Shown here piece by piece: positions 27,427-35,589 of a stretch of DNA of 64,000 nucleotides. This DNA is from Nocardioides gansuensis. Lineage in GTDB: Bacteria; Actinomycetota; Actinomycetes; Propionibacteriales; Nocardioidaceae. The notes below the pieces were generated by a model. That model was not told the origin of the DNA and did no database searches. It saw only the letters and a list, made by a program, of their open reading frames with translations. Both the position numbers and the translations under genes were made by a program. Location of the stretch: positions 310,001-374,000 of the forward strand of contig NZ_QDGZ01000004.1 in NCBI RefSeq assembly GCF_003076135.1. The letters run 5' to 3'. Within the stretch, counting starts at the first letter, position 1; each line of letters begins with the position of its first letter.

Positions 27427-28278
27427 TCAGCCGATGCGGGTGCGCACCTCGTAGAGCTCGGGGAAGAAGGTGAGGTCCAGCGCCCGGCGCAGGAAGTCGA
27501 CGCCCGAGGAGCCGCCGGTGCCGGTTTTGTGGCCGATGGTGCGCTGCACGACCTGGAGGTGGCGGAAGCGCCACTCCTGGAAGTTGTCCTCGACGTCGAC
27601 CAGCTCCTCGCACGTTTCGTAGACGCCCCAGTGCGCGGTGGGCTCGGCGTAGACGCCGGCGAAGACGTCGACCAGCGCGGGGGAGGAGCGGTAGGGCTGC
27701 GAGAAGTCGCGGTCGAGGCGGTCGGCGGGCACGGCGAAGCCGCGGCGCGACAGGTAGGCCAGGAACTCGTCGTAGAGCGACGGCTCGTGGAGCAGCCGGT
27801 CGAGCTCGTCCCGGGTGGCCGGGTCGTGGGCGAACACCTTGACCATGTCGGCGTCCTTGTTGCCGAGCAGGAACTCGACCTCGCGGTACTGCGCCGACTG
27901 GAAGCCCGACGACGTCGCGAGGAACGGCCGGATCTCGGCGTACTCACTCGGCGTCAGGGTCGCCAGGACCGCCCACTGGTCGGTGAGCGTGTGCTGGATG
28001 TGCTTGACCCGGGCCAGCCGCTTGAGCGCCTGGGCGAGGTCGTCGCGGCTGAGCAGGTCGCGTGCCGATCGCAGCTCGTGCACCATCAGCTTGAGCCACA
28101 GCTCGCTCGTCTGGTGCTGGACGATGAAGAGCAGCTCGTCGTGCTGGGGCGGGTCGGAGAGCGGCCGCTGGGCCGAGAGCAGCACGTCGAGGCGCAGGTA
28201 GTCGGCGTAGGACATCTGCCTGCTGAAGTCCTGCTCGATCCCCGCCTCGATCTCGCGCCTGTGCTCCCTGTCGGCCAT
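27427..28278 (-). CDS. kynA: Tryptophan 2,3-dioxygenase
   Basis: A 283-residue haem enzyme that opens the indole ring of L-tryptophan to N-formylkynurenine. Family text includes 'SYADYLRLDVLLSAQRPLS' near 23, 'HDELLFIVQHQTSELWLKL' near 46 (with the active-site His), 'FQSAQYREVEFLLGNKD' near 125 (substrate-binding Arg), and 'RTIGHKTGTGGSSGVDFL' near 246 holding the haem-ligand His. Length is typical for bacterial TDO. No kynureninase or kynurenine formamidase is in the window. A leaderless -10 box precedes ATG 28278 in a divergent promoter region shared with the glycosylase gene. Confidence 0.95.
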   Translation of the reverse strand: MADREHRREIEAGIEQDFSRQMSYADYLRLDVLLSAQRPLSDPPQHDELLFIVQHQTSELWLKLMVHELRSARDLLSRDDLAQALKRLARVKHIQHTLTDQWAVLATLTPSEYAEIRPFLATSSGFQSAQYREVEFLLGNKDADMVKVFAHDPATRDELDRLLHEPSLYDEFLAYLSRRGFAVPADRLDRDFSQPYRSSPALVDVFAGVYAEPTAHWGVYETCEELVDVEDNFQEWRFRHLQVVQRTIGHKTGTGGSSGVDFLRRALDLTFFPELYEVRTRIG

Positions 28279-28284
28279 GCCCCC

Positions 28285-28290
28285 AACCTA
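28285..28290 (-). promoter_or_regulatory. -10 box TAGGTT, leaderless promoter of kynA
   Basis: On the minus strand TAGGTT ends 6 nt before ATG 28278. It faces a second leaderless promoter 41 bp away. Confidence 0.6.
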
Positions 28291-28331
28291 ACGACCAGGA
28301 GGTCCGTACGACGCTTGTCGGGGCCGTCGGT

Positions 28332-28337
28332 TAGCGT
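28332..28337 (+). promoter_or_regulatory. -10 box TAGCGT, leaderless promoter of DNA glycosylase gene
   Basis: TAGCGT ends 6 nt before GTG 28344. With the kynA box it makes a compact 65-bp bidirectional promoter region. Confidence 0.6.
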
Positions 28338-28343
28338 CGCCGT

Positions 28344-29303
28344 GTGGACGGGCTGGTGAGGCAGTGGCGGCCGTCGTGGCCCTGCCCGGCGGCCTCGATC
28401 CTGCTGCGGCACCGGCGCGGCGGCGGAGACCCGACCTACCGCATCGACGCGACGGGGCGGCACTGGCGGGGGATCCGCACTCCGGAAGGTCCCGCGACCC
28501 TCCTCGTCGAGGTGCGGCCCGCGCTCGGCGACGTCCGGGGCGAGGCGTGGGGGCCGGGGGCGGAATGGGTGCTCGCCGGGCTCCCGGAGCTGCTGGGAGC
28601 CGCCGACGACGTGTCCGGGTTCGAGCCCCGCCACCCGGTCCTGGTCGAGGCCTGGCGGCGCCACGGCCACTGGCGGCTGGGTCGGTCCGGCCTGGTGATG
28701 GAGGCGCTCGTCCCCGCCATCGTCGAGCAGAAGGTGACCGGACAGGAGGCCTTCGCCGGGTTCCGCAGCCTCGTGCGGCGCTTCGGCGAGCCCGCGCCGG
28801 GCCCTGGCCGCGAGCTGGGGGTGTGGGTGCAGCCCGCGCCCGAGACGCTCAGGACGATCGCGAGCTGGGAGTGGCTGGCGCTGCACATCGACCCCGCCCG
28901 GTCTCGGGCGATCGTGAGTGCGGCACGGGTCGCCGCCGCCGTCGAGCGCAGCGCCGACCAGCCGGCCGACGTCGTCGACCGCCGGCTGCGCAGCCTGCCC
29001 GGAGTCGGCGTGTGGACCAGCGCGGAGGTGCGCCAGCGCTCGCACGGCGACGCCGACGCCGTCAGCTTCGGCGACTACCACGTCGCCAAGGACATCGGCT
29101 GGGCGCTCACCGGTGCCCCCGTGGACGACGCCGCCCTCGAGGAGCTGCTCGAGCCCTGGCGACCGCACCGCGGACGGGTCCAGGCCCTGGTGGTGTTGGC
29201 CGGGCTCCGCCGGCCGCGGCGGGGGCCCCGGCTGGCCCCGCGCACCCACCTCCCGGCGCGCCTCAGAGGAGCGGACGCAGCGGGGCCAGGACCGCCTCGG
29301 TGA
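28344..29303 (+). CDS. DNA-3-methyladenine glycosylase-like protein (AlkA/HhH-GPD)
   Basis: A 319-residue base-excision repair glycosylase of the HhH-GPD superfamily, closest in layout to AlkA. After a divergent N-terminal domain, 'ALVPAIVEQKVTGQEAF' near 125 matches the conserved Q-K helix. The helix-hairpin-helix is 'LRSLPGVGVWTSAEV' near 217, and 'DAVSFGDYHVAKDIG' near 238 carries the expected catalytic Asp (GDYH). The Pro/Arg-rich tail after about 290 looks unstructured; it overlaps the 3' end of the phospholipase-like gene on the other strand by 41 bases. GTG 28344 is set by the leaderless box. Confidence 0.88.
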   Translation: MDGLVRQWRPSWPCPAASILLRHRRGGGDPTYRIDATGRHWRGIRTPEGPATLLVEVRPALGDVRGEAWGPGAEWVLAGLPELLGAADDVSGFEPRHPVLVEAWRRHGHWRLGRSGLVMEALVPAIVEQKVTGQEAFAGFRSLVRRFGEPAPGPGRELGVWVQPAPETLRTIASWEWLALHIDPARSRAIVSAARVAAAVERSADQPADVVDRRLRSLPGVGVWTSAEVRQRSHGDADAVSFGDYHVAKDIGWALTGAPVDDAALEELLEPWRPHRGRVQALVVLAGLRRPRRGPRLAPRTHLPARLRGADAAGPGPPR

Positions 29304-30516
29304 ACTTGCGGTGGAGGTCGCGCGCCTCCCACTCGCCGAGGGTGAGCTCGAGGGAGTGGCCCTGGTCGGTCAGGAAGATCTCCTCGAGGACGGCGGCCAT
29401 CGACTCGTCGATGACCTCGACGTTGATCTCGTAGTTGCCCTGCAGGCTCAGCCGGTCGACGTTGGCCGTCCCGACCGTCGACCAGTTGCCGTCGATGGTC
29501 GCCGTCTTGGCGTGCACCATGGCGTCGCGGTAGCGCAGGATGCGCACGCCGGCGTGCAGCAGCTGCGCGAAGTATCCGCGCGAGATCCAGTCGGCGACGA
29601 TGTGGTTGGACTTGTGAGGCAGCAGGATCCGCACGTCGACGCCGCGCCGCGCGGCGTCCTTGAGGGCGTCCACGAAGTCCTGGTCGGGGATGAAGTAGGC
29701 GTGGGTCATCCAGATGTTGCTCGTGGCCCGGTTGATCGCCTCGAGGTACATCGACCGGATGGGGAACATCCACAGCCGCGGCACGTTGCGGGCGAACCGG
29801 ATGCGGGGCTCCCACACCGACGCGGTCTCCAGCAGCAGGGGACGCTCGCTGCGGCCGAGCCGCTTGCGGCGGTTGAGGTTCCAGAAGTCCGCGAACGTGC
29901 GCTTGAGGTCCCACACGCCGGGCCCGGTGATGCGCACGTGCGTGTCCCGCCACTCGGTGGCGTACGACGAGCCGACGTTGTAGCCGCCGACGAACCCGAC
30001 CTCCTCGTCCACGACCAGGATCTTGCGGTGGTCGCGCCCGTAGCGCCGCAGGTCCCAGGGCCGCAGGCCGGCGTTGTAGACGGGGTAGCGCAGCACCTTC
30101 ATCCCCGGCGGGAAGCGCTTGAAGGTCGGCGCCACGACCAGGTTGGCGAAGCCGTCGTAGATGCAGTAGACCTCCACGCCGCGGTCGGCCGCGCGCGCGA
30201 GCGCCGCCTTGAACCGCTCGCCGACCTCGTCGCCCTTCCAGATGTAGGTCTCGAAGAGCACCTGCTTCCGGGCGCCCTCGATGGCGGTGAGCATGTCGTC
30301 GTAGAGGTCCTGGCCGAAGGTGTACGTCGTGAGCGTGCCGCCTCCGACCGAGACGGTGCGCGGCGCGGTGACCGGGAACGGCCGGGGCTTCTTGCCGCGC
30401 CGGCGGTAGGAGTCGACGAGGGACAGGCCGACGGCCAGGGCCACCTGCAGCCCGAGCAGGCCGAGGAGGGCGTGGCGCAGCCACCGCACGACGGTCAGGG
30501 CACGAGGGCGTGTCAC
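29263..30516 (-). CDS. Phospholipase D / cardiolipin synthase-like membrane protein
   Basis: A 417-residue protein with one N-terminal membrane anchor (about 14-36) and two PLD phosphodiesterase domains. The HKD motifs are HxK(x)4D: 'RDHRKILVVDEEVGFVGGYN' near 160 and 'MVHAKTATIDGNWSTVGTAN' near 335, both complete. This is the pattern of cardiolipin synthase (ClsA-like, but with one span instead of two) and related phosphatidyltransferases or phospholipases at the membrane. GTG 30516 is fixed by a leaderless -10 box. It is divergent from uvrB, with which it shares a 67-bp promoter region. Confidence 0.88.
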   Translation of the reverse strand: MTRPRALTVVRWLRHALLGLLGLQVALAVGLSLVDSYRRRGKKPRPFPVTAPRTVSVGGGTLTTYTFGQDLYDDMLTAIEGARKQVLFETYIWKGDEVGERFKAALARAADRGVEVYCIYDGFANLVVAPTFKRFPPGMKVLRYPVYNAGLRPWDLRRYGRDHRKILVVDEEVGFVGGYNVGSSYATEWRDTHVRITGPGVWDLKRTFADFWNLNRRKRLGRSERPLLLETASVWEPRIRFARNVPRLWMFPIRSMYLEAINRATSNIWMTHAYFIPDQDFVDALKDAARRGVDVRILLPHKSNHIVADWISRGYFAQLLHAGVRILRYRDAMVHAKTATIDGNWSTVGTANVDRLSLQGNYEINVEVIDESMAAVLEEIFLTDQGHSLELTLGEWEARDLHRKFTEAVLAPLRPLL

Positions 30517-30522
30517 GCGGTC

Positions 30523-30528
30523 AATCTA
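30523..30528 (-). promoter_or_regulatory. -10 box TAGATT, leaderless promoter of PLD gene
   Basis: On the minus strand TAGATT ends 6 nt before GTG 30516. Confidence 0.6.
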
Positions 30529-30571
30529 GCGAGCCGGCCACGGACCCGGCGGCGATGTCGGCGGCGGGTCG

Positions 30572-30577
30572 TAGGCT
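30572..30577 (+). promoter_or_regulatory. -10 box TAGGCT, leaderless promoter of uvrB
   Basis: TAGGCT ends 6 nt before ATG 30584. I see no CGAAC-N4-GTTCG LexA box in the 67-bp gap, unlike upstream of uvrA. Confidence 0.6.
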
Positions 30578-30583
30578 CGCGGC

Positions 30584-32713
30584 ATGCGTCCCGTGACTGA
30601 TCTCGAGCGCCGCGTCGCGCCCTTCACGGTGGTCTCCGACTACCAGCCGTCCGGTGACCAGCCTGCCGCCATCGCCGAGATCTCGCAGCGGATCCGCGAC
30701 GGGGTCAAGGACGTCGTGCTCCTGGGCGCCACCGGCACCGGCAAGACCGCCACGATCGCCTGGGTCGCCGAGCAGCTCCAGCGGCCGATGCTGGTGCTCC
30801 AGCCCAACAAGACGCTCGCCGCCCAGTTCGCCAACGAGCTGCGCCAGCTCTTCCCCGACAACGCGGTCGAATACTTCGTCTCCTACTACGACTACTACCA
30901 GCCCGAGGCCTACGTCCCCCAGACCGACACCTACATCGAGAAGGACTCCTCGATCAACGAGGAGGTCGAGCGGCTGCGCCACTCGGCGACCAACTCGCTG
31001 CTCACCCGGCGCGACGTCATCGTGGTCTCCACCGTCTCCTGCATCTACGGCCTCGGCACCCCGCAGGAGTACGTCGACCGGATGCTGCGGCTGAAGGTCG
31101 GGGAGGAGCACGACCGCGACTCGATCCTGCGCCGCCTCGTCGAGATCCAATACACCCGCAACGACATGACGTTCACCCGCGGCACGTTCCGGGTGCGTGG
31201 CGACACCCTCGAGATCTTCCCGGTCTACGAGGAGCTCGCCGTCCGCATCGAGTTCTTCGGCGACGAGGTCGAGCGGCTGATGACGCTCCACCCGATCACC
31301 GGCGAGGTGATCACCGAGGACGAGGAGCTCTACGTCTTCCCGGCCACCCACTATGTCGCCGGCCCGGAGCGGATGGAGCGGGCGATCCGCGGCATCGAGC
31401 TCGAGCTCGAGGACCAGCTCGCGACCTTCGAGCGGCAGGGCAAGCTGCTCGAGGCGCAGCGGCTCCGGATGCGCACGACGTACGACGTCGAGATGATGCG
31501 GCAGGTCGGGTCCTGCTCGGGCATCGAGAACTACTCGATGCACATCGACGGTCGCACGCGCGGCAGTGCCCCCAACTGCCTGCTCGACTACTTCCCCGAG
31601 GACTTCGTGCTCGTGGTCGACGAGTCGCACGTCGCGATCCCCCAGATCGGCGGCATGTACGAGGGCGACATGTCCCGCAAGCGCAACCTCGTCGACCACG
31701 GCTTCCGCCTGCCGAGCGCGATGGACAACCGGCCGCTCAAGTGGGAGGAGTTCCTCGAGCGCATCGGCCAGACGATCTATCTCTCGGCGACCCCGGGCAA
31801 CTACGAGCTCGACCGGGTCGGCGGCATCGACCACTCCGTCCAGCAGATCATCCGGCCGACCGGGCTGGTGGACCCCGAGGTCGTCGTCAAGCCGACCAAG
31901 GGGCAGATCGACGACCTCATCCACGAGATCCGCGAGCGCACCGAGAAGAGCGAGCGGGTGCTCGTCACCACGCTCACCAAGAAGATGTCCGAGGACCTGA
32001 CCGACTACCTCCTCGACGCCGGCATCCGCACCCGCTACCTCCACTCCGAGGTCGACACCCTCAAGCGCATCGAGCTGCTGCGTGACCTGCGGCTGGGGGA
32101 GTACGACGTCCTGGTCGGCATCAACCTGCTGCGCGAGGGCCTCGACCTGCCCGAGGTGTCGCTGGTCGCGATCCTCGACGCCGACAAGGAGGGCTTCCTG
32201 CGGTCCGACAAGTCGCTGATCCAGACCATCGGACGCGCCGCCCGCAACGTGTCGGGCCAGGTGCACATGTACGCCGACAAGATCACGCCGTCGATGGAGT
32301 CGGCGATCGACGAGACCAACCGGCGCCGGGCCATCCAGGTGGCCTACAACACCGCCCACGGCATCGACCCCACGCCGCTGCGCAAGAAGATCGCGGACAT
32401 CACCGAGATGCTGGCGCGCGAGGACGAGACGACCCAGGAGCTGCTCCGCACCTGGGCCGACGTCGGCGAGAAGGGCCGTGCCGGTGGCGTGAAGTCGGCC
32501 AAGGCGCCCGTGCCGGCGCTGAGCCGCATCCACGAGCAGGCCCCGGACACCGCGGGCATCCCGTCGGCCGACCTCGCCGAGCTGATCCAGCAGCTGACCG
32601 AGCAGATGAAGGGCGCGGCCGCCGAGCTGCAGTTCGAGGTGGCCGCCCGGCTGCGTGACGAGATCAGTGACCTGAAGAAGGAGCTCCGGCAGATGATGGA
32701 AGCGACCAAGTGA
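30584..32713 (+). CDS. uvrB: Excinuclease ABC subunit B
   Basis: A 709-residue UvrB, the damage-verifying helicase-like subunit of nucleotide excision repair. Walker A '[11 protein letters not shown]' is near 48, the beta-hairpin region '[17 protein letters not shown]' near 97, Walker B 'VVDESHV' near 345 and helicase motif VI 'QTIGRAARN' near 547. The C-terminal UVR domain '[20 protein letters not shown]' near 685 binds UvrC. Length is normal. uvrA lies 20 kb away in the same window. ATG 30584 is leaderless. The gene is followed by a GAGC-rich repeat tract and the hemerythrin gene. Confidence 0.98.
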   Translation: MRPVTDLERRVAPFTVVSDYQPSGDQPAAIAEISQRIRDGVKDVVLLGATGTGKTATIAWVAEQLQRPMLVLQPNKTLAAQFANELRQLFPDNAVEYFVSYYDYYQPEAYVPQTDTYIEKDSSINEEVERLRHSATNSLLTRRDVIVVSTVSCIYGLGTPQEYVDRMLRLKVGEEHDRDSILRRLVEIQYTRNDMTFTRGTFRVRGDTLEIFPVYEELAVRIEFFGDEVERLMTLHPITGEVITEDEELYVFPATHYVAGPERMERAIRGIELELEDQLATFERQGKLLEAQRLRMRTTYDVEMMRQVGSCSGIENYSMHIDGRTRGSAPNCLLDYFPEDFVLVVDESHVAIPQIGGMYEGDMSRKRNLVDHGFRLPSAMDNRPLKWEEFLERIGQTIYLSATPGNYELDRVGGIDHSVQQIIRPTGLVDPEVVVKPTKGQIDDLIHEIRERTEKSERVLVTTLTKKMSEDLTDYLLDAGIRTRYLHSEVDTLKRIELLRDLRLGEYDVLVGINLLREGLDLPEVSLVAILDADKEGFLRSDKSLIQTIGRAARNVSGQVHMYADKITPSMESAIDETNRRRAIQVAYNTAHGIDPTPLRKKIADITEMLAREDETTQELLRTWADVGEKGRAGGVKSAKAPVPALSRIHEQAPDTAGIPSADLAELIQQLTEQMKGAAAELQFEVAARLRDEISDLKKELRQMMEATK

Positions 32714-32822
32714 GCGGCAGCGCCGAGCGAGGAACGAGCTCGAGTGCTGGCCGCGAGCGCGGGAGCAGCGCGAGCGCAGCGAGCGCCGGCGACGAAGTGA
32801 GAAAGCGAGCGGAGGCAACTCG
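32714..32822 (+). repeat. GAGC-rich low-complexity intergenic tract
   Basis: The 109-bp gap between uvrB and the hemerythrin gene is built from many GAGC / GCGAGCG units, for example GAGCGAGGAACGAGCTC and GCGAGCGCAGCGAGCGCC, ending in GCGAGCGGAGG, which also provides the ribosome site of the next gene. It is purine-skewed on this strand and unlike other gaps here. No promoter box is clear. It may be a dispersed intergenic repeat. Confidence 0.55.
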
Positions 32823-33377
32823 ATGACCGTGATCGACGTGGGACACCTGGTCTCGGGGGACGTCGTCGACCTGATCCTCGCCGACCACGTGCGCTTCGAG
32901 GCGCTGATGCGCCAGCTGCGCGACAGCAGCTCCGACCGCGAGGCGGTGCGGCAGGCCTTCGCCGAGCTGCACGTCGCGCACGCGACGGCCGAGGAGGAGC
33001 TGGTCTACCCGCGGCTGCGCCGCAGGGACGCCATCACTGACCACGCGGCCGAGCATGGCGAGGAGGAGCACGCCGAGGGCAACGAGGCGCTGCTGGCGCT
33101 CCTCGAGCTCAAGGGCACCGACACCCAGGCGTTCGACGACGCGGTGGAGGCGCTCTGCAAGGCGGTCAACCATCACCTGGCGGAGGAGGAGCTGACGATC
33201 CTCAACCCCGCCCGCGACGAGGTCGGCCCGCAGGCGCGGGCCGAGCTGGGTGCCGCGTTCGCGGCCCGACGCAACGAGCTGCTCGCGCAGGGCTGCGCGT
33301 CGCTCGAGCAGGTCCGGGCGATCGTCGCGGCCGCTGAGCGGGAGGGGCTGCTCGACTCCGGGGAGGAGTGGGAGTGA
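32823..33377 (+). CDS. Hemerythrin (HHE) domain protein
   Basis: A 184-residue four-helix-bundle protein of the hemerythrin HHE cation-binding type. Metal ligands are suggested by 'LILADHVRFEALM' near 19, 'HVAHATAEEELVYP' near 49, 'HAAEHGEEEH' near 73 and 'KAVNHHLAEEELTIL' near 117, giving the spaced His/Glu pattern of a di-iron site. Such proteins bind oxygen, NO or iron, or act in stress sensing. Start ATG 32823 follows GGAGG at good distance. Its stop overlaps the next start (GTGA), so the YjbR protein is coupled to it. Confidence 0.88.
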   Translation: MTVIDVGHLVSGDVVDLILADHVRFEALMRQLRDSSSDREAVRQAFAELHVAHATAEEELVYPRLRRRDAITDHAAEHGEEEHAEGNEALLALLELKGTDTQAFDDAVEALCKAVNHHLAEEELTILNPARDEVGPQARAELGAAFAARRNELLAQGCASLEQVRAIVAAAEREGLLDSGEEWE

Positions 33378-33748
33378 GCGTGGACGTCGAGGCGCTGGAG
33401 GCCCACTGCGAGTCGCTGCCGGGCGCCTGGCCGGACAACCCGTGGGGCCACGAGCACCCGGTCTTCAAGGTGGGCGAGGGGGAGCGGGGCAAGATCTTCG
33501 CCTTCCTCGGCGCAGACGGGGTCGGCGTGAAGGCGGGTGCGACCCGCGACGTCGCCGACGAGTGGCTGCACCGCTATCCCGGTCACGCCACCGTGATGGC
33601 CTACATCGGCCGATCCGGGTGGAACACCCTCGCCATCGGTGGCGCCATCCCCGACGACGAGATCCTCGAGGCGGTCCACGAGTCCTACCGGCTGGTGGTC
33701 AGCGGGCTGCCGAAGAAGGTGCGGCCCGACGGCTGGGACGAGGTCTGA
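33374..33748 (+). CDS. MmcQ/YjbR family protein
   Basis: A 124-residue protein of the MmcQ/YjbR (CyaY-like fold) family. Typical family text is 'CESLPGAWPDNPWGHEHPVFKVG' near 11-33 (quoted in part: 'PVFKVGEGERGKIFAFLG'), 'VGVKAG' near 50, and the C-terminal 'HESYRLVVSGLPKKVRPD' near 101, which matches the usual end with an SYxLVxxxLPKK pattern. DNA binding has been proposed for the family but its role is not established. GTG 33374 overlaps the hemerythrin stop and avoids the two slightly earlier GTGs. It is convergent with the channel gene. Confidence 0.83.
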   Translation: MSVDVEALEAHCESLPGAWPDNPWGHEHPVFKVGEGERGKIFAFLGADGVGVKAGATRDVADEWLHRYPGHATVMAYIGRSGWNTLAIGGAIPDDEILEAVHESYRLVVSGLPKKVRPDGWDEV

Positions 33749-33754
33749 GCGCCG

Positions 33755-34411
33755 TCACTCCCTGACGGCCGGCCGGCCCAGCGCGATGAGCCGGGCGACC
33801 ACGAGGGCCAGGTAGAAGACGCCGGCGACCTGCTCCAGCATCATGAACGACCGGGTGTGCCCCGTGACGGGCACGATGTCCGACAGCCCCACGCTGGTGA
33901 GCGTGGTGAAGGACAGGAACAGCAGGTCGAACCACTCGCGCTCGTCGCCGAACGAGCCGGGCCAGACGGCCTGCGCCGCGGCGTACAGGTAGGCGAAGGC
34001 CCAGGCCACGACGGTGAACGCCGCTCCGGTGGCGTAGAGCTCGTCTCGGGTGACGATGTTGTCGGCGAAGCAGTAGCGGATCATCGCGTAGGAGACGAAG
34101 AAGTAGAACGGCACGTGCAGGGCCGCAGAGACCAGCACGACCCAGCCGATGTCGGGCTGCACGGCCTCCACGACGGCGAAGAGCATCGCGGGAACGCCGA
34201 AGAGCACGGCCACCCAGCTCAGCACCGGGGTGCTGCGGACGGCCCACACCGCGACCGACACGAGCAGCATCTGGCCGACCCCGATGGCCGCCCGGCCGAA
34301 GGTATAGGGCTCCAGGAACGGGTAGGCCAGCACCACGAGCAGCTGGCCGGCCAGGAGCACGGCGGAAGGGTGGTCGCGCAGCGTCTGCCACTGGTGTGCC
34401 GCGAAGCTCAT
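33755..34411 (-). CDS. Potassium-channel-like membrane protein with variant selectivity filter
   Basis: A 218-residue membrane protein with about five or six hydrophobic spans. The C-terminal pore domain (about 160-215) has the ion-channel layout: span, pore helix 'WFDLLFLSFTTLTSVG', filter, then 'LEQVAGVFYLALVVARLI'. The filter reads TSVGLSDIVP where potassium channels have T-x-G-Y-G-D-x-x-P: Tyr is replaced by Leu and the second Gly by Ser. There is no RCK or cyclic-nucleotide domain. The N-terminal part has extra spans not recognised as a voltage sensor. ATG 34411 is set by a leaderless -10 box. Ion selectivity cannot be assumed. Confidence 0.75.
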   Translation of the reverse strand: MSFAAHQWQTLRDHPSAVLLAGQLLVVLAYPFLEPYTFGRAAIGVGQMLLVSVAVWAVRSTPVLSWVAVLFGVPAMLFAVVEAVQPDIGWVVLVSAALHVPFYFFVSYAMIRYCFADNIVTRDELYATGAAFTVVAWAFAYLYAAAQAVWPGSFGDEREWFDLLFLSFTTLTSVGLSDIVPVTGHTRSFMMLEQVAGVFYLALVVARLIALGRPAVRE

Positions 34412-34417
34412 GGAGGC

Positions 34418-34423
34418 ATCGTA
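34418..34423 (-). promoter_or_regulatory. -10 box TACGAT, leaderless promoter of channel-like gene
   Basis: On the minus strand TACGAT ends 6 nt before ATG 34411; this rules out a longer reading of the gene. Confidence 0.6.
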
Positions 34424-34481
34424 GGGAGCGCGACGGCGAGGGGCCTTGAGGCCGGGCCCCCACTGGAGCAGGATCACGGAC

Positions 34482-35456
34482 GTGACCCAAGACACCTCCG
34501 TCGACCTGCTCGTGATCGGTGCCGGACCGACGGGGCTGTTCTCCGCCTACTACGCCGGCTTCCGGGGACTGAGCGTCGGCGTGGTCGACTCCCTGCCCGA
34601 GCTGGGCGGCCAGATCACGGCCATGTATCCCGAGAAGGCGATCTTCGACGTCGCCGGGTTCCCCTCCGTCAAGGGCCGGGACCTGGTCGCGGGGCTCGTC
34701 GAGCAGGCGGCCAGCGCCGACCCGGCCTACTTCCTGGACCGCACGGCGACGACGCTCGAGCACGGCGACGACCGGGTGGCGGTGATCCTCGACGACGGCA
34801 CCCGGATCACCGCGGGCGCCGTGCTGGTCACGGCCGGCATCGGCAAGTTCAGCCCCCGCCCGCTGCCTGCCGGAGAGGGCTGGCTGGGCCGCGGGCTGGA
34901 GTTCTTCGTGCCCAGCTTCGCCCCGTACGCCGGCAAGGACGTCGTCATCGTGGGCGGCGGCGACAGCGCCTTCGACTGGGCGCAGCACCTCGAGCCGGTG
35001 GCCCGCACCGTGACGCTGGTGCACCGCCGCGACGCCTTCCGCGCGCACGAGCGCACCGTCGAGGCCGTGCGGGCGTCCTCCGTCGAGATCGTGACCCGGG
35101 CCCAGGTCACCGCCCTGCGTGGCAACGGCACGGTCGAGGAGGTCGAGATCACCGTCGACGGGCAGCAGCCGCTGGTCCGGCCCGCCCAGGCCGTCGTGGC
35201 GGCGCTCGGGTTCATCGCCGACCTCGGCGCCCTGCAGACCTGGGGGCTCGAGACCGACCACCGGCACGTCGTCGTCGACTCCGCGATGCGCACCAACCTG
35301 CCCCGGGTCTTCGCGGCCGGGGACATCACCCAGTATCCCGGCAAGGTGCGGTTGATCGCCGTGGGCTTCGGTGAGGCGGCCACTGCCGTCAACAACGCCG
35401 CGGTCGCCATCGACCCGACGGCCCACGTGTTCCCGGGCCACTCCAGCGAGGCGTAG
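34482..35456 (+). CDS. Thioredoxin-reductase-like ferredoxin/flavodoxin--NADP+ reductase
   Basis: A 324-residue FAD/NADPH oxidoreductase. The FAD motif 'VIGAGPTGLFSAYYAG' is at about 12-27, the NADPH motif 'VIVGGGDSAFDWAQHL' near 156, and 'RVFAAGDITQYPGK' near 282 closes the FAD site. The redox CxxC of thioredoxin reductase is absent at the usual place, and the 'GGQITAMYPEKAIFDVAGFP' stretch is that of YumC-type ferredoxin-NADP reductases, so that is the preferred call. GTG 34482 lies 7 nt after CAGGAT, a degenerate leaderless box; GGAG also lies upstream. It is divergent from the channel-like gene. Confidence 0.88.
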   Translation: MTQDTSVDLLVIGAGPTGLFSAYYAGFRGLSVGVVDSLPELGGQITAMYPEKAIFDVAGFPSVKGRDLVAGLVEQAASADPAYFLDRTATTLEHGDDRVAVILDDGTRITAGAVLVTAGIGKFSPRPLPAGEGWLGRGLEFFVPSFAPYAGKDVVIVGGGDSAFDWAQHLEPVARTVTLVHRRDAFRAHERTVEAVRASSVEIVTRAQVTALRGNGTVEEVEITVDGQQPLVRPAQAVVAALGFIADLGALQTWGLETDHRHVVVDSAMRTNLPRVFAAGDITQYPGKVRLIAVGFGEAATAVNNAAVAIDPTAHVFPGHSSEA

Positions 35457-35506
35457 CCGCACCCTGTGAGGTAGGGCACTCGGGACGCCCGGAACACCGC
35501 CCCGCA

Positions 35507-35542
35507 TGTGACAGTTGGTCACGTGTGAGACGTTGTCTCACC
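35507..35542. promoter_or_regulatory. Tandem palindromes upstream of the GT4 operon
   Basis: Two inverted repeats lie side by side: GTGAC-N5-GTCAC (35508-35522) and GTGAGAC-N3-GTCTCAC (35525-35541). A further GTCTCACC half-site is at 35564-35571, 29 bp after its twin at 35535-35542. They sit 50-80 bases before GTG 35590. This looks like an operator array for the GT4/methyltransferase/QW-toroid operon. The first repeat has N7, not N6, between TGTGA and TCAC, so it is not a good CRP site. Confidence 0.5.
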
Positions 35543-35589
35543 GGGACGTCCCTCTGGTCCCGCGTCTCACCTTCAGAAAGGGTCGGCAC

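Noticed and set aside
30517..30583. SOS box for uvrB
   Set aside because: I looked for CGAAC-N4-GTTCG or a close variant in the gap and found none.
34612..34640. Thioredoxin reductase call for the 324-residue flavoprotein
   Set aside because: The redox-active CxxC pair is not present, so a YumC-like ferredoxin-NADP reductase is the better call.
35507..35522. CRP site upstream of the GT4 operon
   Set aside because: TGTGA and TCAC are separated by 7, not 6, bases, so the half-sites are out of phase for CRP; it is kept only as an inverted repeat.
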